Below are positions 48,874 to 62,229 of a stretch of 64,000 nt of DNA, in pieces. The notes under the pieces are model-generated. The model searched no databases and had not been told where the DNA came from. It worked only from the letters and a program-made list of their open reading frames with translations. Numbering within the stretch: the stretch's first letter is position 1; every line of letters starts with the position of its first letter. Location of the stretch: assembly GCA_964036275.1 (NCBI GenBank), contig OZ038433.1, positions 36,551,336 to 36,615,335 on the forward strand, written 5' to 3'. Made by a program: the position numbers and the translations under genes. This DNA is from Litoditis marina. Its lineage: Eukaryota > Nematoda > Chromadorea > Rhabditida > Rhabditidae.

Positions 48874-51800
48874 CTAACTAAGAATGGCGTGATGGATTTT
48901 CTTCCTCGCTCCAATAGTTGAGATTCCAATATCTTTCAGGTTTTGCTCGTCGAGTAGGATGAAGGCATGCATGTCAATCTAGAACACTTATTACTCAACA
49001 AGTCTATGAGAAGAAAAAACTAGGCGAAGTTAAGAAAACATCCGATCAACAAATCCCAAACAGCTTTTTCTCTAAGAACATTCTCTCTTTCTCTATTCTT
49101 ACATCCCGGCCGGGTGTAAAACGCATGGAATAGTGCGTTTTATACACGTGAAGTAGTCCACAAACCTCTTGATCTCTCATTTGAGCAAGGTACTCACTGC
49201 ACCCAAGTTGCGCCAACACGTGTGCAGGATCCGTAAACACACGCACGTCCCACGTGAACTCGCTTACCATCGGAGCTGCATCAAACATTGACGTCGAAGC
49301 AGAAAAACCTGAACCAAATAGTATAACGGGAATCGAAATTTTGGCATGTTACACTTCTGAATATGAAATTCTCTTAGGTCGTTTTTGTGCAACTACAGTA
49401 CGGCAATAACGCCTGAAGCGCGGAAGCGACAGCATGTACCAAATTTTCATGAAAACGCGCATGAAAAATTTTCATGAAAATGTTTCAGGTTTTTATTTTC
49501 TCCTTTGTTTTGATTAGGATTGAAGTTGGGTGTTGGAAAACAAAATTCACCATTCGGCCAAAAGTTTTGCAAAAGCAAGAGCCCTTATAATAGTTTGGCT
49601 CAAGAAAAACTTTGTTACCGACCGATTTCTATTTTTTTCTGTTGTAATTGTGGAAGATCACCAGTACAATATCAGAGCAGTATCTTGAGTTTTGGTGTTT
49701 TTTGATTGATCCAAATTATAGAGAAACGCTCTCTTCACGGAGTGAACGATATAAAAACAATCAGCCGGATTACAATTATTATTTTGCATAAACACAGTTT
49801 GTAATTAAAGTTTCAGCTGTTTGATCAGAATATACCTGGTCTGATGGGCGGTTTGCCAAACTGGCGGTGAATAGAGTGTCCCGATGTGCTGCTCAGTGAT
49901 CCCGTAAAGTTGGACATTTCGTCTTCTTCTCGCACCGAACACAAACCACGAGATGGAGACTGGGATGAAAAGACACTTTTTCATGAGCATTTCGATTGTA
50001 AACAAGTTTTCGTGTGATATTGAAAAAAACAGATCAGAGCATGTCTTCTAACGCATCCAAAAGGTATCGAATGGACGTGTTATGGATGCAACTTGATGGG
50101 CAACACAGTCTCACTCTGCCGAAACTGGTTCCTGCTGCATTTTCCGAGAAATCTCACCGTTTTTGCGTCTCTTCCAACAATGAGCCGTCCTTGATCCAGT
50201 TCAGTTGGTACCTCGAGCATTCCCTATAAAATCGACAAAGTTCATACTGCAATTTCTAATAGTCTTTCAATTTAGTTTTGCTATTTAAGGAGTTCAGTGA
50301 CAGCCACCGATTGAGAAACCTGTAAAACAACTACATTTCTTCATCATAGACTAGTCCATTTAAATAGGTACCAAACTTGTTAGCGAGAATTGTTGAATCA
50401 TACCATACCATCCTGGACAATGTGGATTAAGTGCAACAGACTTCTTCACGTTCAAACCTTCACGTACTAGGGGTTCTAGCGCAAAATTCAGTTTCCAAAC
50501 CCCAAAAACTAGCCAACGTGTCAAGTTTTTCACAGTACGGGCTGGATCCAAGTACTTGAAATTGAGCAAGAAATCCAAAATACCGATGTCGTTATCAGCC
50601 GCAAAAAAGCACTTTAGGTGAATGCATTTAAATGAGACTTCTACTGTTTTTCTGTTCATCCTGTGAGATTGGCCCAAATTATTTCCTTAGTACTTGTGAG
50701 TTGTTTTATCTGTATTCTGTGCTGTTATATTGTTTTACTTTTCCTTTACTGGTAATCACCCAATGATGTTCCACGATTTCCGACTCTTATCGCATTTGAA
50801 TGTTTTCGTTTCCTAATGCCGATGTTTTATGTTCTCCTCTTGTATATCACATGCTTGCATGTAAATCAATCAATCAATCAATCAATCAATCCGGTAAGAG
50901 AGTGTGGAGAGATATACGCAGACAGAGCTGTAATTTCTAGTTAGGAACACTGCCTCTCACGGCCATGAACGCACGTTGTCTAATTACTAGTCGAAAAACA
51001 CCTGGAATACCTTGAGCAAGTCGGCGGGCAGAGAACAGCTGAATCCGTAGCCGGCGAAATGGTCCGTCGGGTAACGGTCCCCGGAGCGGGGACTGTCGTC
51101 AAAAAGAGCTAGAAACAGTCAATTTGCCGAAAAACATAGTTGTAACTTAATTAGACACTTCAAACTCAAACTGTATCGTGAACACATCGACCTTTCTACA
51201 ATTGAAGGTGGTCAGACAGGAGCTAAATCTTGTGTTCCGAACAATGCTGAACGTGGTACATCGGTGCTGTTTTAAGATCAATTATATTCTGTATTCGTAC
51301 GTGGTCGTTGCTAGAAAAATTTCAGTAACCAGGTAACTTGTTTCCAATAACTAAATGCTTTACTGCCTACCGTGAGCTGCCTTAGTCAGCATTTCCGAGC
51401 GATCGCTAAGCTGTGCACGCGGCGAGGACCAGCGGTCTCTGAAAAACACTGTATGCAAACCATTGTAACATATATCATACATTATAGATGTAAACATTCC
51501 ATCCAATACTCTATTCCATCCAATACTCTATTCCATACAGCAGATTCGACAATCATCGGTAATGTTTACATCATATCTCAATGTTGATACTGTGCGACTA
51601 TACTGTGCGATACTGTATACTGTGCGACTTTGACCTTTGTTCAACAGATCAATTCAAAAAATCAGGAAGGCTAACAAAAGATCATACCCTTTTTTGGAAT
51701 AAAGTGTTATAAGCTAAACGTTCATTGCATAATAACGTTGAACGTGTGAAAACCATAGGACATATTCTTTGGGATCAAACTGGACGTCATCGAGATTTGA

Positions 51801-54800
51801 TGTGTTTTTTGAACTGATGAGATTTTTGATGTGATTTTATGCAGTCTTGCAGTAGTGACCCCAACTGACCCCGATTTTCCGAAATCCTTCGCCCCTTTCA
51901 AAATCGACGCAGCCATTGGTGAATCATCTGGATCGGGGCTCCTCGGAGACTCGGGAATGGGTGGGAAGGAAAGAGGTTGTGTGCTCACCGACGGAAAACT
52001 AGACGCTTGGTAAGGCTGTATCGGGATGCATTCTGAAAACAACAAATTGTTTAAGTTCATGGAAAGCACACATTGATGATCTCACAATTTTCTTCTTCGT
52101 GAACATATTTTAGCAAAGTAAAAGACTGGGTTGGTATTCTTTCTGGGCAACATTATTTGAGAGCCTAAAGAAGGTAGGACTACATGATTCTGATCAACTT
52201 TCGGAGTTGAGAAAAACTTTCATGTAAAAATGGAGAAAATAATGCATTACTGTCGAGATTAGAAATTAGCATAGCGCTTATAATTATTATTATAGATTGG
52301 CATAGCGTGCTGTGCAACGAGACATAACGCAAATAAGGAGAAGTTAGACGGTTGTACAAATTGTCCCTGGGACAGAACTTGATTCCCCGCGGGTCAGAAC
52401 TAGATTTCTCCATATTGATGTCTGGCGTCCTTCAATTATACTGCAGTACCTTGCTCATTGTGTGTTGGTTTTACTAAAGGTGTGATTATAATGCGAAAAC
52501 TATCCAAATAAAGTGTTTTTCCGTATGCGCATTGTAGTCATTTCCAAGGCACTTTCAGGAAATTCACCTGTAGCTGTAGTGAACTCGTTGGTTGGATAGC
52601 ATTGTTCATCCAATCTTAGTAGTTTGTCGCGCGCATGTAGCAGGTTCAACACATTTTCCTCTGTGGTCTTCATCAAAACTGACTGAAAAAAATCCAAATT
52701 TTCAGAACGTGAATTCACTCTCTGCTAATTAGGAAGTCAGTTAACTCATTTTTTACAATGATTCGAACATCATATCCGAGCAATTGAAATTATAATTTTT
52801 CTTAGTGTCTCCATTATCCACTTAAACGTTCATTAGCCAATTGGAGTTGTTTGCCAAACATTTTTGCTTTGTATTGTTGCATTCGTACACAATGCGGAGT
52901 CAGCCTGAGAACTTGTATAATCATTATTTCCCTGCAACGTATTTCACCCACCAGAACACCAGGTTGATTGATTTTCTTCTTGAAAGACATCTGAATGTTG
53001 TATGTTTCTTCCAGTAGCGAATAGTCGCGGGTATTAATTGATGTTGCATCGATATCAAACGCAAGAGAAACCGGAGACATCGACTGAAAACAGGAAACTA
53101 AGTTTTCATGTGAGTTTTTCTTCTATCAGTATTTTTGAATAATGCCGGAACACCGCGCATTATCCAGGTTGCCGATAATGGTTTTTGACCTACCTGGAAA
53201 ATGAACGAGAGGTGGGAGTTTTCTCCGAACAGCACTTATCCATATTTGATGATGAAAAAACAAACAAAAAAGCTCTGACAAAATACCTTTGTCGACTCAC
53301 CAACAGTGATTTTCTGGCGGCTATAACTGCGTGAAATGTTCCCGACAACAGGACGGCGCCCTGTGGAACCTGCACTTCTACTCCAAGTTTTTCAGAAAGC
53401 TCGAACAGCCTGAAATCGTTGAGTACGACATTTTCTGAAGCAATCGAAACAATCGTCAATGTAAGAATTACAGTTTTGTTTCTGAAATGTTTTCGTGCAT
53501 TCTAGTTTCTCTGATAAGAAAAAGGTTGAAAAACTGACTGAAAAATCGGAAAGCGCGACTTCCAATGATGTGACCCTAGACTTGATCCATCTTTATGTCA
53601 TAACAACTTCAGTACGTAACAAGCAAAGCGGGAAAATCGATGGTATACTATGGTAGATACTGGAAAAGTAACTATGCATTCTTGATCATGTCGTATTAGT
53701 TTGGAACACCGTTTGTGACATTTTTTCACGATTTAAAGAAGGACATAACACGCAAAAACATTGAAGAAGGACGATTATGTGGACCAATCCCGTGTCATCG
53801 GACCTTTAAACTGCAGTTGAGAAATGTATTGCAGTTTGAAGGACCGAAGCGTTGGGATTGGTCGTTGGGATTTGGTACATCTTTTTTTGGTTATGTGAGG
53901 TTTCGTTGAACTGACTTCTTGCCTTCCCCGCCGGTTCGCAGTTGTGCGAGAACTTCTTCTCTCATTGCGACTGAAGTGCGAACTACCACCGAATAACCGA
54001 CCTGAATTGGCTTGAAACGATGAATTCGACTTCCGAATGTACCGTTGTTTGTACTATTTCGGGTTGTATTCTCACTCGTTTTCAAATTTGGATTACATCT
54101 GACGTGTTGGCCGGTTGGGTACTCAATCGAAAACTAGTTTCTAGTTTCCAGGAGTCATGGAGTGAAACAATTTTTATTGAAGCATAGTAACAACGCAGCC
54201 AAATTTAGTCAAAACCAGTCAAAGATTGGGCAAATAAATTTGTTCCGGAGACCTTTTTTGCGACAACGACAAATTACAATACAGCTGACTAAAATTACCA
54301 ACCGGTATCGAAAAGTGAGCCAGTACGAGTGCAATATTTTGTAGAGTTGTCATCTCGTCGGCAGCAGTCCCTCTGACAAAACATGCATATAACGAGGGAG
54401 AAAGTCGTTGGAAAGACATTATCTCAGGATACGGTAGGGGCGATGGTCCACAATTTCCCTTCCATGGCAATTCCATGGAAAACATGACGGGTACCATAGA
54501 CTGAAATTCAAAACGGGGAATTCCATTATTAAAATTAATGTTTGTCAATCTAAGTAGAATTTTTCAATAATAGAAATAGGGAGATGCTAGGGAATAGGAA
54601 AACCATACATGGAATGTACACGGTACTTTTGCATAGATATTAGCAATGGTGTACGTTTTCATACAACTTTCACGACTTTTGATCTTTTGCCACGTTATTG
54701 GTATATAATAATTTGACTAGCACTCCCCTCAAGAACTCACCCTCAAAAAGGTTCTCGCCAAATCTATCTGTTTGGGTGGGCCAGAAATCGAAACTTGGTC

Positions 54801-56841
54801 ACTCTTCATGGAATTTTCACTGAAAAAAAAAGATTTATGAATCCAAAATGTAACAGTTGAAGAGATATAGTTCTCTACATGTATTGTCGTCTTATCACTT
54901 TTCCAGTAGCTTTTCACGCAAAAACTATGTGGACGACGTTCTACTACAGCCTTTATTTTCTTTTTGGACTATTAATTGGAAAAAAATGGCATGATTCTTT
55001 CCCCATTTCAAGTTTGTGAAAGAACTCATAAGTAAAATCGATAAACGGTATCGAAAATTAATTGAAAATACGATTAATATACCTGAATTTGTTGGAATCA
55101 GGAAAGTGAATATGGCATTTGGTTTTCCGCATGATCTGAAGTTAAAAAAATCTTGAAAGTCACGAATGTTTCTCATAAAGGTTAGTTCCAGTTAGTGACA
55201 TTGATAGTTGGGGTATTATTTTGCTTCTGACTACAAGTGTTGCGGTCGAATTCTAACAGAAAGGACGTACTTACCTGCTGAATTCCTTTGCCTCCCTTTC
55301 CAATAATATGAGAATGAATAGAATGATGAATATACACTTTTAATGTTAGTCGTTCTTTCTGAAAATCACGCACCGTTGAGTTAGAATCAAAACGTTCATC
55401 GCCCTGCCGTATTTATGAATTTCTTTTGTGTTGCTTACGACAACGCTCTATCAACATCTACGGATAATTCGGTACGAGCTGATTTGGTTCATGTTTTCGT
55501 TGTGAATTTCCACTAGAAAATTGATTTTGCTAATTTTTATGTGTTCACGAGTTGTGTAAAACTACATCCAACTAGTTCAATGTATTGTTTCTACAATACT
55601 TACTTTGGTTTGTAGAGTGGAAATAATAATCGTCCTGGCACGTGCTATCTGATCATACGTACCCTGAACCTTAACGAAGGGATCTGCAAAAAAGAGTTTG
55701 AAGTAAACAGAACATTTGTTTATCAAAATTATAGAGATAAAAGAATCACCGAGGCTATGTGATAGGGGACATATAAAAACCGACCTCTTTTAGTTTTCGC
55801 TCCAATTTTTAACTGGGCCGGCCAGAGAACAAGAGCACCCGAGTAGTGGTTAACCTGTAACCAGAATGAAGATGTAATCAGGGAAATTCATATAGTTATC
55901 GTCATTTTGTCTGAAGCTTTGGCAGCGTGTAAACCAAAAATGTAATAGCTCCTTCAATCGTGCAAAAAGACAATTGGTTGGTTGTTTACTCTTGTCACGG
56001 CTGTTAGCGAGAAAAAGTTTTCTGTGAAAAATATTGATCCAAACCATCATTAGCATTATTTCCGAGTGCGTGTGGGAAAGACGGCGTTTCTCAAGCAGCG
56101 CTTATACTTCAGCTCCCTTTCAACATGCTACATGAAACTGTGATGAATTATTGAGTCTCAAAGGTGCCTGGGAAGCACAATGTTCATACTTTGTGTTTTT
56201 TTATTTCTCCCGCCTAGCAATCTGATGGTTGAATTTTATCGCAGGTTGTAACTCGACTGAATTTCGGAACAGACGACAAAAAGTGACTAGTGTTTTTTCG
56301 AATATGAAAAATGGGTCAAAATACCTGATCAAAAAACGTGTCAGCTTGAGGTAGATTAATTTCTTCGTCTCTCAATGGTTTGCCTGAATATATTACTTCA
56401 TTCAATGGGGACATCTGTAGTCATGGTCATTAGTGGGTTGGTGATCTTCATATGCCCCGTCAGACTTTAAAAACGTGAGGTTTGCAAGTAATCACTTGTA
56501 ATTCAGATCTGTTTATCGGTTAATACTCAAAAAATTTATTTGCAAGCCCATTTGTTTATCGGTTAATACTCAAAAATTTATTTGCAAGCCCATTTGCTCA
56601 CAACCTGCCCACTTTTTTCCTATGAATACTGATCCAATAATTGTTGTAGTTCGTAATTTGGTCGAGAAGCAACGGGATCAAACTACAACTTCAGCTAAAT
56701 AGAACAGCATACACAGTTTAGGACTTCTTCAAGAAGATTGATTATATACTACCTGTGATCATTGCTTCGAGTCTTCGACGATCGACTGGAATCCGCTGTT
56801 CGAATCGGTCACCACCCAGTGGCAAGACGTCGTCAGGCATT
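48874..56841 (-). CDS. bcc-1: Bicaudal-C homologue (KH-repeat and SAM RNA-binding protein)
   Basis: About 18 exons and 650 residues. The start is the ATG at 56838-56840, one base after CATTCCAG, a likely trans-splice site. Exons: 56753-56841 (ERF-type lead RFEQRIPVDRRRLEAMI), 56325-56383, 55785-55854 (LKIGAKTKR), 55604-55683 (DPFVKVQGTYDQIA), 55275-55358 (HSHIIGKGGKGIQQ, KH GxxG loop), 55083-55135 (KCHIHFPDSNK), 54741-54819 (DQVSISGPPKQIDLARTFLR), 54303-54500, 53916-54098, 53301-53409, 52952-53083, 52568-52682, 51870-52032 (Ser/Pro-rich), 51371-51438, 51011-51108, 49836-49959, 49166-49308 and 48874-48978. The last two give the SAM domain (LGCSEYLAQMRDQE joined to IDMHAFILLDEQNLKDIG). All phases agree except the 54303/54098 junction. 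BicC proteins bind mRNAs and recruit regulators, with SAM-driven polymerisation. A poly(A) signal lies near 48755. Confidence 0.93.
50632..50890 (+). mobile_element. (ATCA)n-tailed retroposon, copy 2
   Basis: It begins GAGACTTCTACTGTTTTTCTGTTCATCCTG and ends CATGCTTGCATGTAAATCAATCAATC with about six ATCA units. It is co-terminal at its start with copy 1 at 8.48 kb. It lies in the 1.05-kb BicC intron 49960-51010, antisense to the gene. Confidence 0.65.
53757..53862. mobile_element. Hairpin MITE (family H), intact copy
   Basis: GACCAATCCCGTGTCATCGG-ACCTTTAAACTGCA is followed after a ~13-bp loop by its near-complement TGCAGTTTGAAGGACCGAAG-CGTTGGGATTGGTC. It lies in a BicC intron. The split copy is at 8.4-8.8 kb. 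Confidence 0.7.
56510..56596. repeat. ~42-bp tandem duplication
   Basis: Two adjacent copies of TTTATCGGTTAATACTCAAA and AATTTATTTGCAAGCCCATT differ by one A. It lies in BicC intron 1. Confidence 0.9.
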
Positions 56842-56849
56842 CTGGAATG

Positions 56850-59770
56850 ATTGAAAAAAAACTATAGGGAGTTCCCATTAAGTGTGTCTGAATATATCAA
56901 CAACTGACTGTTCTATCTGACAGTCACGACTTACAGTTATGCTTAAAATTCTCATGTCAAATTAATGTTTCTCGGGCCAAGCCGTGACTGTAATTTACTA
57001 CCGTTCCACCGTCGATTCAAAAATTCGTATTTTTTTTAGATAAACTTAAACCAGTAAAAACAAAGGACATCACTGTTTACACTGAACCATTGTTTGTTAT
57101 CAGAAAAAACATTGTGAAACGAACAAACGTTCGAAAAAGTGATGACCGACATTAAAATGGAAGCAGGTTATCGATCTAAGTGATACGGTTGGCTTCGTGA
57201 CCGGGTGTGACGTCATATTGGGGTCGAGTGTGAACATGGTTGTGTGCCTGCTGCCACTCACAGAACCTGGTCTCGATCTCGGTCGGAGCATTATTTTTAT
57301 GGAGCACTATATGCCTAGTTCCTTATATATGGACCCTCGCGCGTTTACGGAGATTTGTTTTTGTTACATTTGTTCAAAAAAAGTGAAAACACGGTTGTCA
57401 TTTTTGCTTCAAAAAATCTTTACATATATGCCGATATTGGGGTTTATCATCTGATTGAGTGTTGCAGCAATAAACGCAGAGATCACCAAGGAAGTGGGGC
57501 ACTATTAATGATGTTCGATCAGGCCTATTTAGCGCGCATCTCCACCGAGACAAAAATGACGGCGCATTTACATATCTTACGGAAAACCTTATGGTTTATA
57601 TTTATATTAACTTCCAGTTATTTAGTTCAATTGACCTCTCAACTGAATTTTGACTACATTTGTCCACTTCGGGTTAGAACTTAGATAAACGCAACCAAAA
57701 AAACTTCCAGGTTACGCGAAGCACATTTAGAGACACAAAGGATCAAAGCTACAGAGACAACTTTGAAGAAGCGCGTTTCTTCACAATGTGCCATTATTAT
57801 GTGAATTCGTTGAAACAGAGCCCAGTGAATGAACTGCATGTTCGTCTGTGTACATGAATTGTTATTGTTTATTGTTTACAAATAAGACTACCGATTAGTG
57901 TAACGGTAGGTAGACAAGGAAGAAAAAGAGAAGCAAGCATACACACGGAAAAATAAGTTCATTAATCAATACAAATGACACCTATTGTATTGGGCGAAGT
58001 CAATTGAGAAACCAGTACTCCGTATCAATCCCTTTCTTTCTTTCTTCTGCGTTTTTTCAATGATAATGGTTTATTGCGCGAATTTCTCGTGATGACAAGC
58101 CTGACATAAAACCATTTTAATTTGCCACATCACATCTCAATCACTTATAAAGAGTGGTCGGTCAAACTTCTCGAAAGGTATCGTAAGTGATAATGAGTTG
58201 AAGGTGGAACTAAGGAAAATTAGTCAAATTATCAATATCGTGCGCATTATTTCCAATTTCAAACCTCCTGTTTTTTGAATAAAGATCTAACAACTGAACT
58301 TCAAACTTCAAACTGAATAATGTGTCGCGGGTGAGGGTTGAATGAAGAGTTCGTTATGTTTCCGACCGCTGAAGACTGAACAGAAAATCGTGTTTCACTT
58401 TGAATTTCGAGTTTTGATTTGGAGCTTAGTCGAACATCTTCATAACAGATGGTAAACATGTTCGAAACGCAGATTGAGTTGATAGCCTCGGTATTTATCA
58501 GTCGCCTCCTACTGTTTTGTGTCCTGCATGGAGTTGTTTCTCGAATAGAGTTGTGAAACAATTTTTCATGAAATCATCTGTAATTGTACGAGTTTGCATC
58601 TGGCAATGAAATGTGGCTTATGAGTAGTTGTGTTTCAAAATTTCATTTTGTCATGTCCCCATACCATAACGATCGTTTTCACAAAGTTGACCACATTCGA
58701 AGTGTATCATTCTGGTTAACTACTATTTCAACAATTGCCGACTAGATAAATGACGGTTCTCGAGTCTCACTCTTTTACATCAATTTTGCAGTTTCCTTTT
58801 TCAATATGATTTGGAGAGAGGCGCATAAATTGTTCGGAGAAACTGTTCTGAAGGCAGGCTTCGCAAGTTCTTTCAGATCGAGGACGAATGTTGAAAACCG
58901 CGATCGATGATATAATATAAAAAAATTATACCGACTTAGTTGCAGTTGAATAATCCCGTTGGAAACATGGTTTTACAACAAGGTGACCTCTACAAAGTAC
59001 GTTTTACGAAGTATTCTGAGATGTTACTGTGTCCACCTTTTAATAACATCAACTCATATTTACATTAACTGTCTCTTCTCCAACCTGAAAAGTGTTGACA
59101 ATGACATCATTTCGATTTCTGTCATCTTTGAACGAAGAAAAAGGAGAAATTCATTCAGTCGCTGTTTGCAGCAAAAACACAAAAACAAAGGGTGAACGCA
59201 GACGCAGTATACAATCTATTTACAACTAATTGGGTAAAGTATCAGAATACACCGTAGCTTCTATTGACGATCTTTAAAAGAAAAAGAGCGAGAAAATGGG
59301 GTCTCAACGTGGAATGTTATTAAAAAACACGCGGGTCGGGTACAAGTAGTATTTTCTAGTGGTGTCTTCTACTGGGACGATGTTTTCTTCCCATCGCTCC
59401 TAGGATAGAGCAGTATTGACGTAGTTCTCTGTAATTGGTGACTTTACGGGTAAGTCTTGGCAATCTTTCACGTTTCAATTTTCGTTCCGTTATTACAAAC
59501 TGCATAATAAATATTTGATTTGATTCGTAAAAAGCATAATTGCATTACATTCCTCTCGCAGCCTGATTATATTGATGTTGTTGATACAGTACTGATGATT
59601 GTACCACCCTTTCCCTCTCACATTCAATCTGATCAAAAATATGTCAAACCTCCTCGAGTTGACTAGCTCTGTTTTGTGACAAAGTTTGCTCGTTTCTAGT
59701 ATCACCAGTGAACCTCTATCTGTTGTGCGTTACTTTGAGGTTAGTTTTCCTGCTAAAAGGAGAGTAATGT
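56850..59770. other. Intergenic, no supported gene
   Basis: The region between BicC and the Cys-rich gene. Plus-strand frames at 57.2-57.7 kb and 58.96-59.2 kb lack domains and splice support. It probably contains the BicC promoter and the 3' end of the neighbour; a candidate last exon of that neighbour (reading HQYC, about 59.5-59.6 kb) is too uncertain to place. Confidence 0.35.
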
Positions 59771-59778
59771 TCACGTAC

Positions 59779-61573
59779 GTGACTCCAGCGCGAACGGAGC
59801 ATTCGCACAACTCTCCGGCCTCCTTCTTCCAGTGCATGTGGCGGGTGCATTGACGTAGAGACATCGACGCCTTCTTGGCAATCACTAGAGGTTGACAACT
59901 GGAAAACAATGAAGTTATACACCTTTCGAGTGAGTTTCGTGGTGCTTCCATAATCACTTAATTATCCGCTAAATTGGCGTGCTGTGAACAGTGTCCTATC
60001 ATTAGTTGTACAGCTTTTGGAATTCAGAGTTGTGCGACTCCGTGTCTACGTGATTTCATGATTCATTTATTGAAAAATGTTCTCTCCATTATTCTCAAAC
60101 AGAGATGTTTGAAAGTTTTCAATTTAGTGTTGAGAAAATATTACTTTCGTCACACCCTTCTGATTCTTAGTTGAAACCCCATGGTGGGGGGGGGGGGCGA
60201 AAGTAAAATGTTCCCGTTAGTTTTATGTAACGAAGCAAAAGCATAGGTGACAGCTCAAAACGAGTCACCTGTGTGAAAGAAGCACATTTTTTTTTTAAAT
60301 ATTTTGTTTCTGCCGAACAAAACTCAAAATATTTGTCTGTGTCTGTGTTTTGAAATCATTCAACAAAAAAACGAGCGACAAACCCTTTTCGGTCAAAACA
60401 GAATCCGTTCTTGTTTTTCTCCAGGAAACAGTCCTTTACACACATGGCGAACGAGCCAGCCGCATCAATCACGTGCTTGATTGGTTGAATTATGGACTGG
60501 AAATAGGACAGTTAGAAAATATTCTTGGTAGAAAATTTAGCCACAAATCTCCAAAAACACATCGTTGGTGACATGAAAGATTTTCCTCCCTGAGTGTGAA
60601 TTTGTTGCACTCCAACAACCTCTTATATTGAATAACTGAACGAAACCTCTTAAATTCACCAACTAGACAAACACAAACAATCAAGGTTTCTATAATAAAG
60701 GGCCCCATAGGATGAGTTACGACGCATATTCACGTGTTTAGATAATGTTGACAAACCTGCACTGTGGAAGAATGATGCGAGATTCTCTTCTCACTCAGCT
60801 TGAACAGAGTGGCGATATTCGTCTTGTTGATTTGTGGACCAAATTGAGTGTTGACACATCTTCAAAGAAAAAGTTGAAACAACCAACTGACGAAGATTAT
60901 TTTTCATCATTTTTTTCATGTTGCTGTTTTCTTATATTGTACGCTTTATAACTTTTTGCGGTAGAAATGTGTAGGTCTGCAACAAGAACAACCGTCGAAA
61001 TACATTGAGCAAACAATTATTTACCCGAGAGAAAACTGTAACTTTTCTCTTTTTCATCTTTTTTCACTCCTAGATAATCGGTGTGGTGAAATATAAATTG
61101 AACTAATATATTCTATTCTAGCCAATGCATTATCTAAGAAAACGTAGACGAGAACGTACCCTTCTAGTTTGTTCTCGAAACACTCAAGGAAGTTTTCAAG
61201 AATATGATCCTTGCTCTCGAGGCACATTCGCAAGTCTTGTGGACGATCCGTAATCTGAAACGTTTGCTCGGTTCAGAAAAACTTGTGAGGAAAGTTGTGT
61301 TTGAGAATCTTGTCCAGTGAAATGCATATCTTCTGAATGCTCAATACTGTCATAAAGTGTTTTGAAGGGAGAGGCTGCAGCAACATTGTTAATGTAAAAC
61401 GGAAGGATATGAGAATTTACCGTGCTGAACCGTGAGAAGCAGGGCTCTGTGCATTGCTTCGCCTGATTTTTCATCTCATCCACACAGGTCGACTGTTCTT
61501 GACATGAGCATTGTCGGACCATTGAGCCGGAGATGCGAGAGTTGGCCAGAATCTCTGCTCCATTACTTGCGAT
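59779..61573 (-). CDS. Nematode secreted Cys-rich protein (partial model)
   Basis: Exons with consistent phases: 61421-61573 (MVRQCSCQEQSTCVDEMKNQ, CTEPCFSRF), 61160-61254 (LRMCLESKDHILENFLECFE), 60757-60859 (CVNTQFGPQINKTNIATLF), 60384-60496 (MCVKDCFLEKNKNGFCFDRK) and 59779-59898 (CQPLVI, SLRQCTRHMHWKKEAGELCE). The even cysteine spacing and the CQCxExxxCV and FCFD blocks match an uncharacterised nematode secreted family I know only by pattern. The signal-peptide exon upstream of 61573 and the terminal exon after 59779 were not found. The 60859 boundary needs an AAG acceptor (TTTTCTTTGAAG), which is supported because it alone restores the conserved CVNTQxGPQI reading and the phase. Function unknown; extracellular by inference. 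Confidence 0.7.
60185..60197 (+). repeat. 12-G tract
   Basis: A run of about twelve G interrupted once near its start (GGTGGGG...). It lies in an intron of the Cys-rich gene. Confidence 0.85.
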
Positions 61574-62229
61574 CTGAAGATCATTGTTTACTTCAATTCT
61601 TTTTCGAGCCTTCTGGTGTGATTCAAAGAAATTGTAGGAAAGTAAGTCAATTTCAAGTTTTGCCTCACTTAAATTACAAACATACTACAAAGTTCCGATC
61701 GAAAAAGTACATAGTACATTTATAGTCTCCAAGAGAAAAGGGAAGATTTTCTTTTATGATCTAAATTTTGTTCACTTCGAAATTGAATGTAAACTTGTTT
61801 GTAGGTTTCCATTTCGGAAACCAGTTATGCTTTCAGGTAGGTGTGTAACCGCCATAGGATTATCCTTCCATTGAGACACGGTCACTTATCGCTTTTTCGA
61901 AACGTGTTCACTGCTAGTCATATGCATGGCTACATATAATACGTGTGGAACGCTTTATTACGAAAACATATGTAATGTGTAGTTATAAAACATATGCTTT
62001 TTTTCATGTTTTTTTCTCGTTACTATTCTTTGTGTGGAATAGTTTAGACTCGGTTTACTATGTCTCAGGTTTACCCAACGCGAGATCGACTGAACTTGTC
62101 AAACATTGTAGTGATGTTCTGGAATTAGAATTGGACCGCGTTACCAGAAACTAACTGTTGTAAAGTGAACAAAATAGTTATTTTTGAGTGTTTTTTATCC
62201 AACTTTCAATCCAATTAAAGAATCCTATT

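Noticed and set aside
50360..50677. 105-codon minus-strand ORF in a BicC intron (LDPARTVKNL)
   Set aside because: The flanking exons join in phase without it, its 5' part lies in the inserted retroposon, and no domain is recognised.
57197..57684. Overlapping plus-strand ORFs of 85 and 109 codons
   Set aside because: No domain, no splice sites and amino-acid content like translated AT-rich intergenic DNA.
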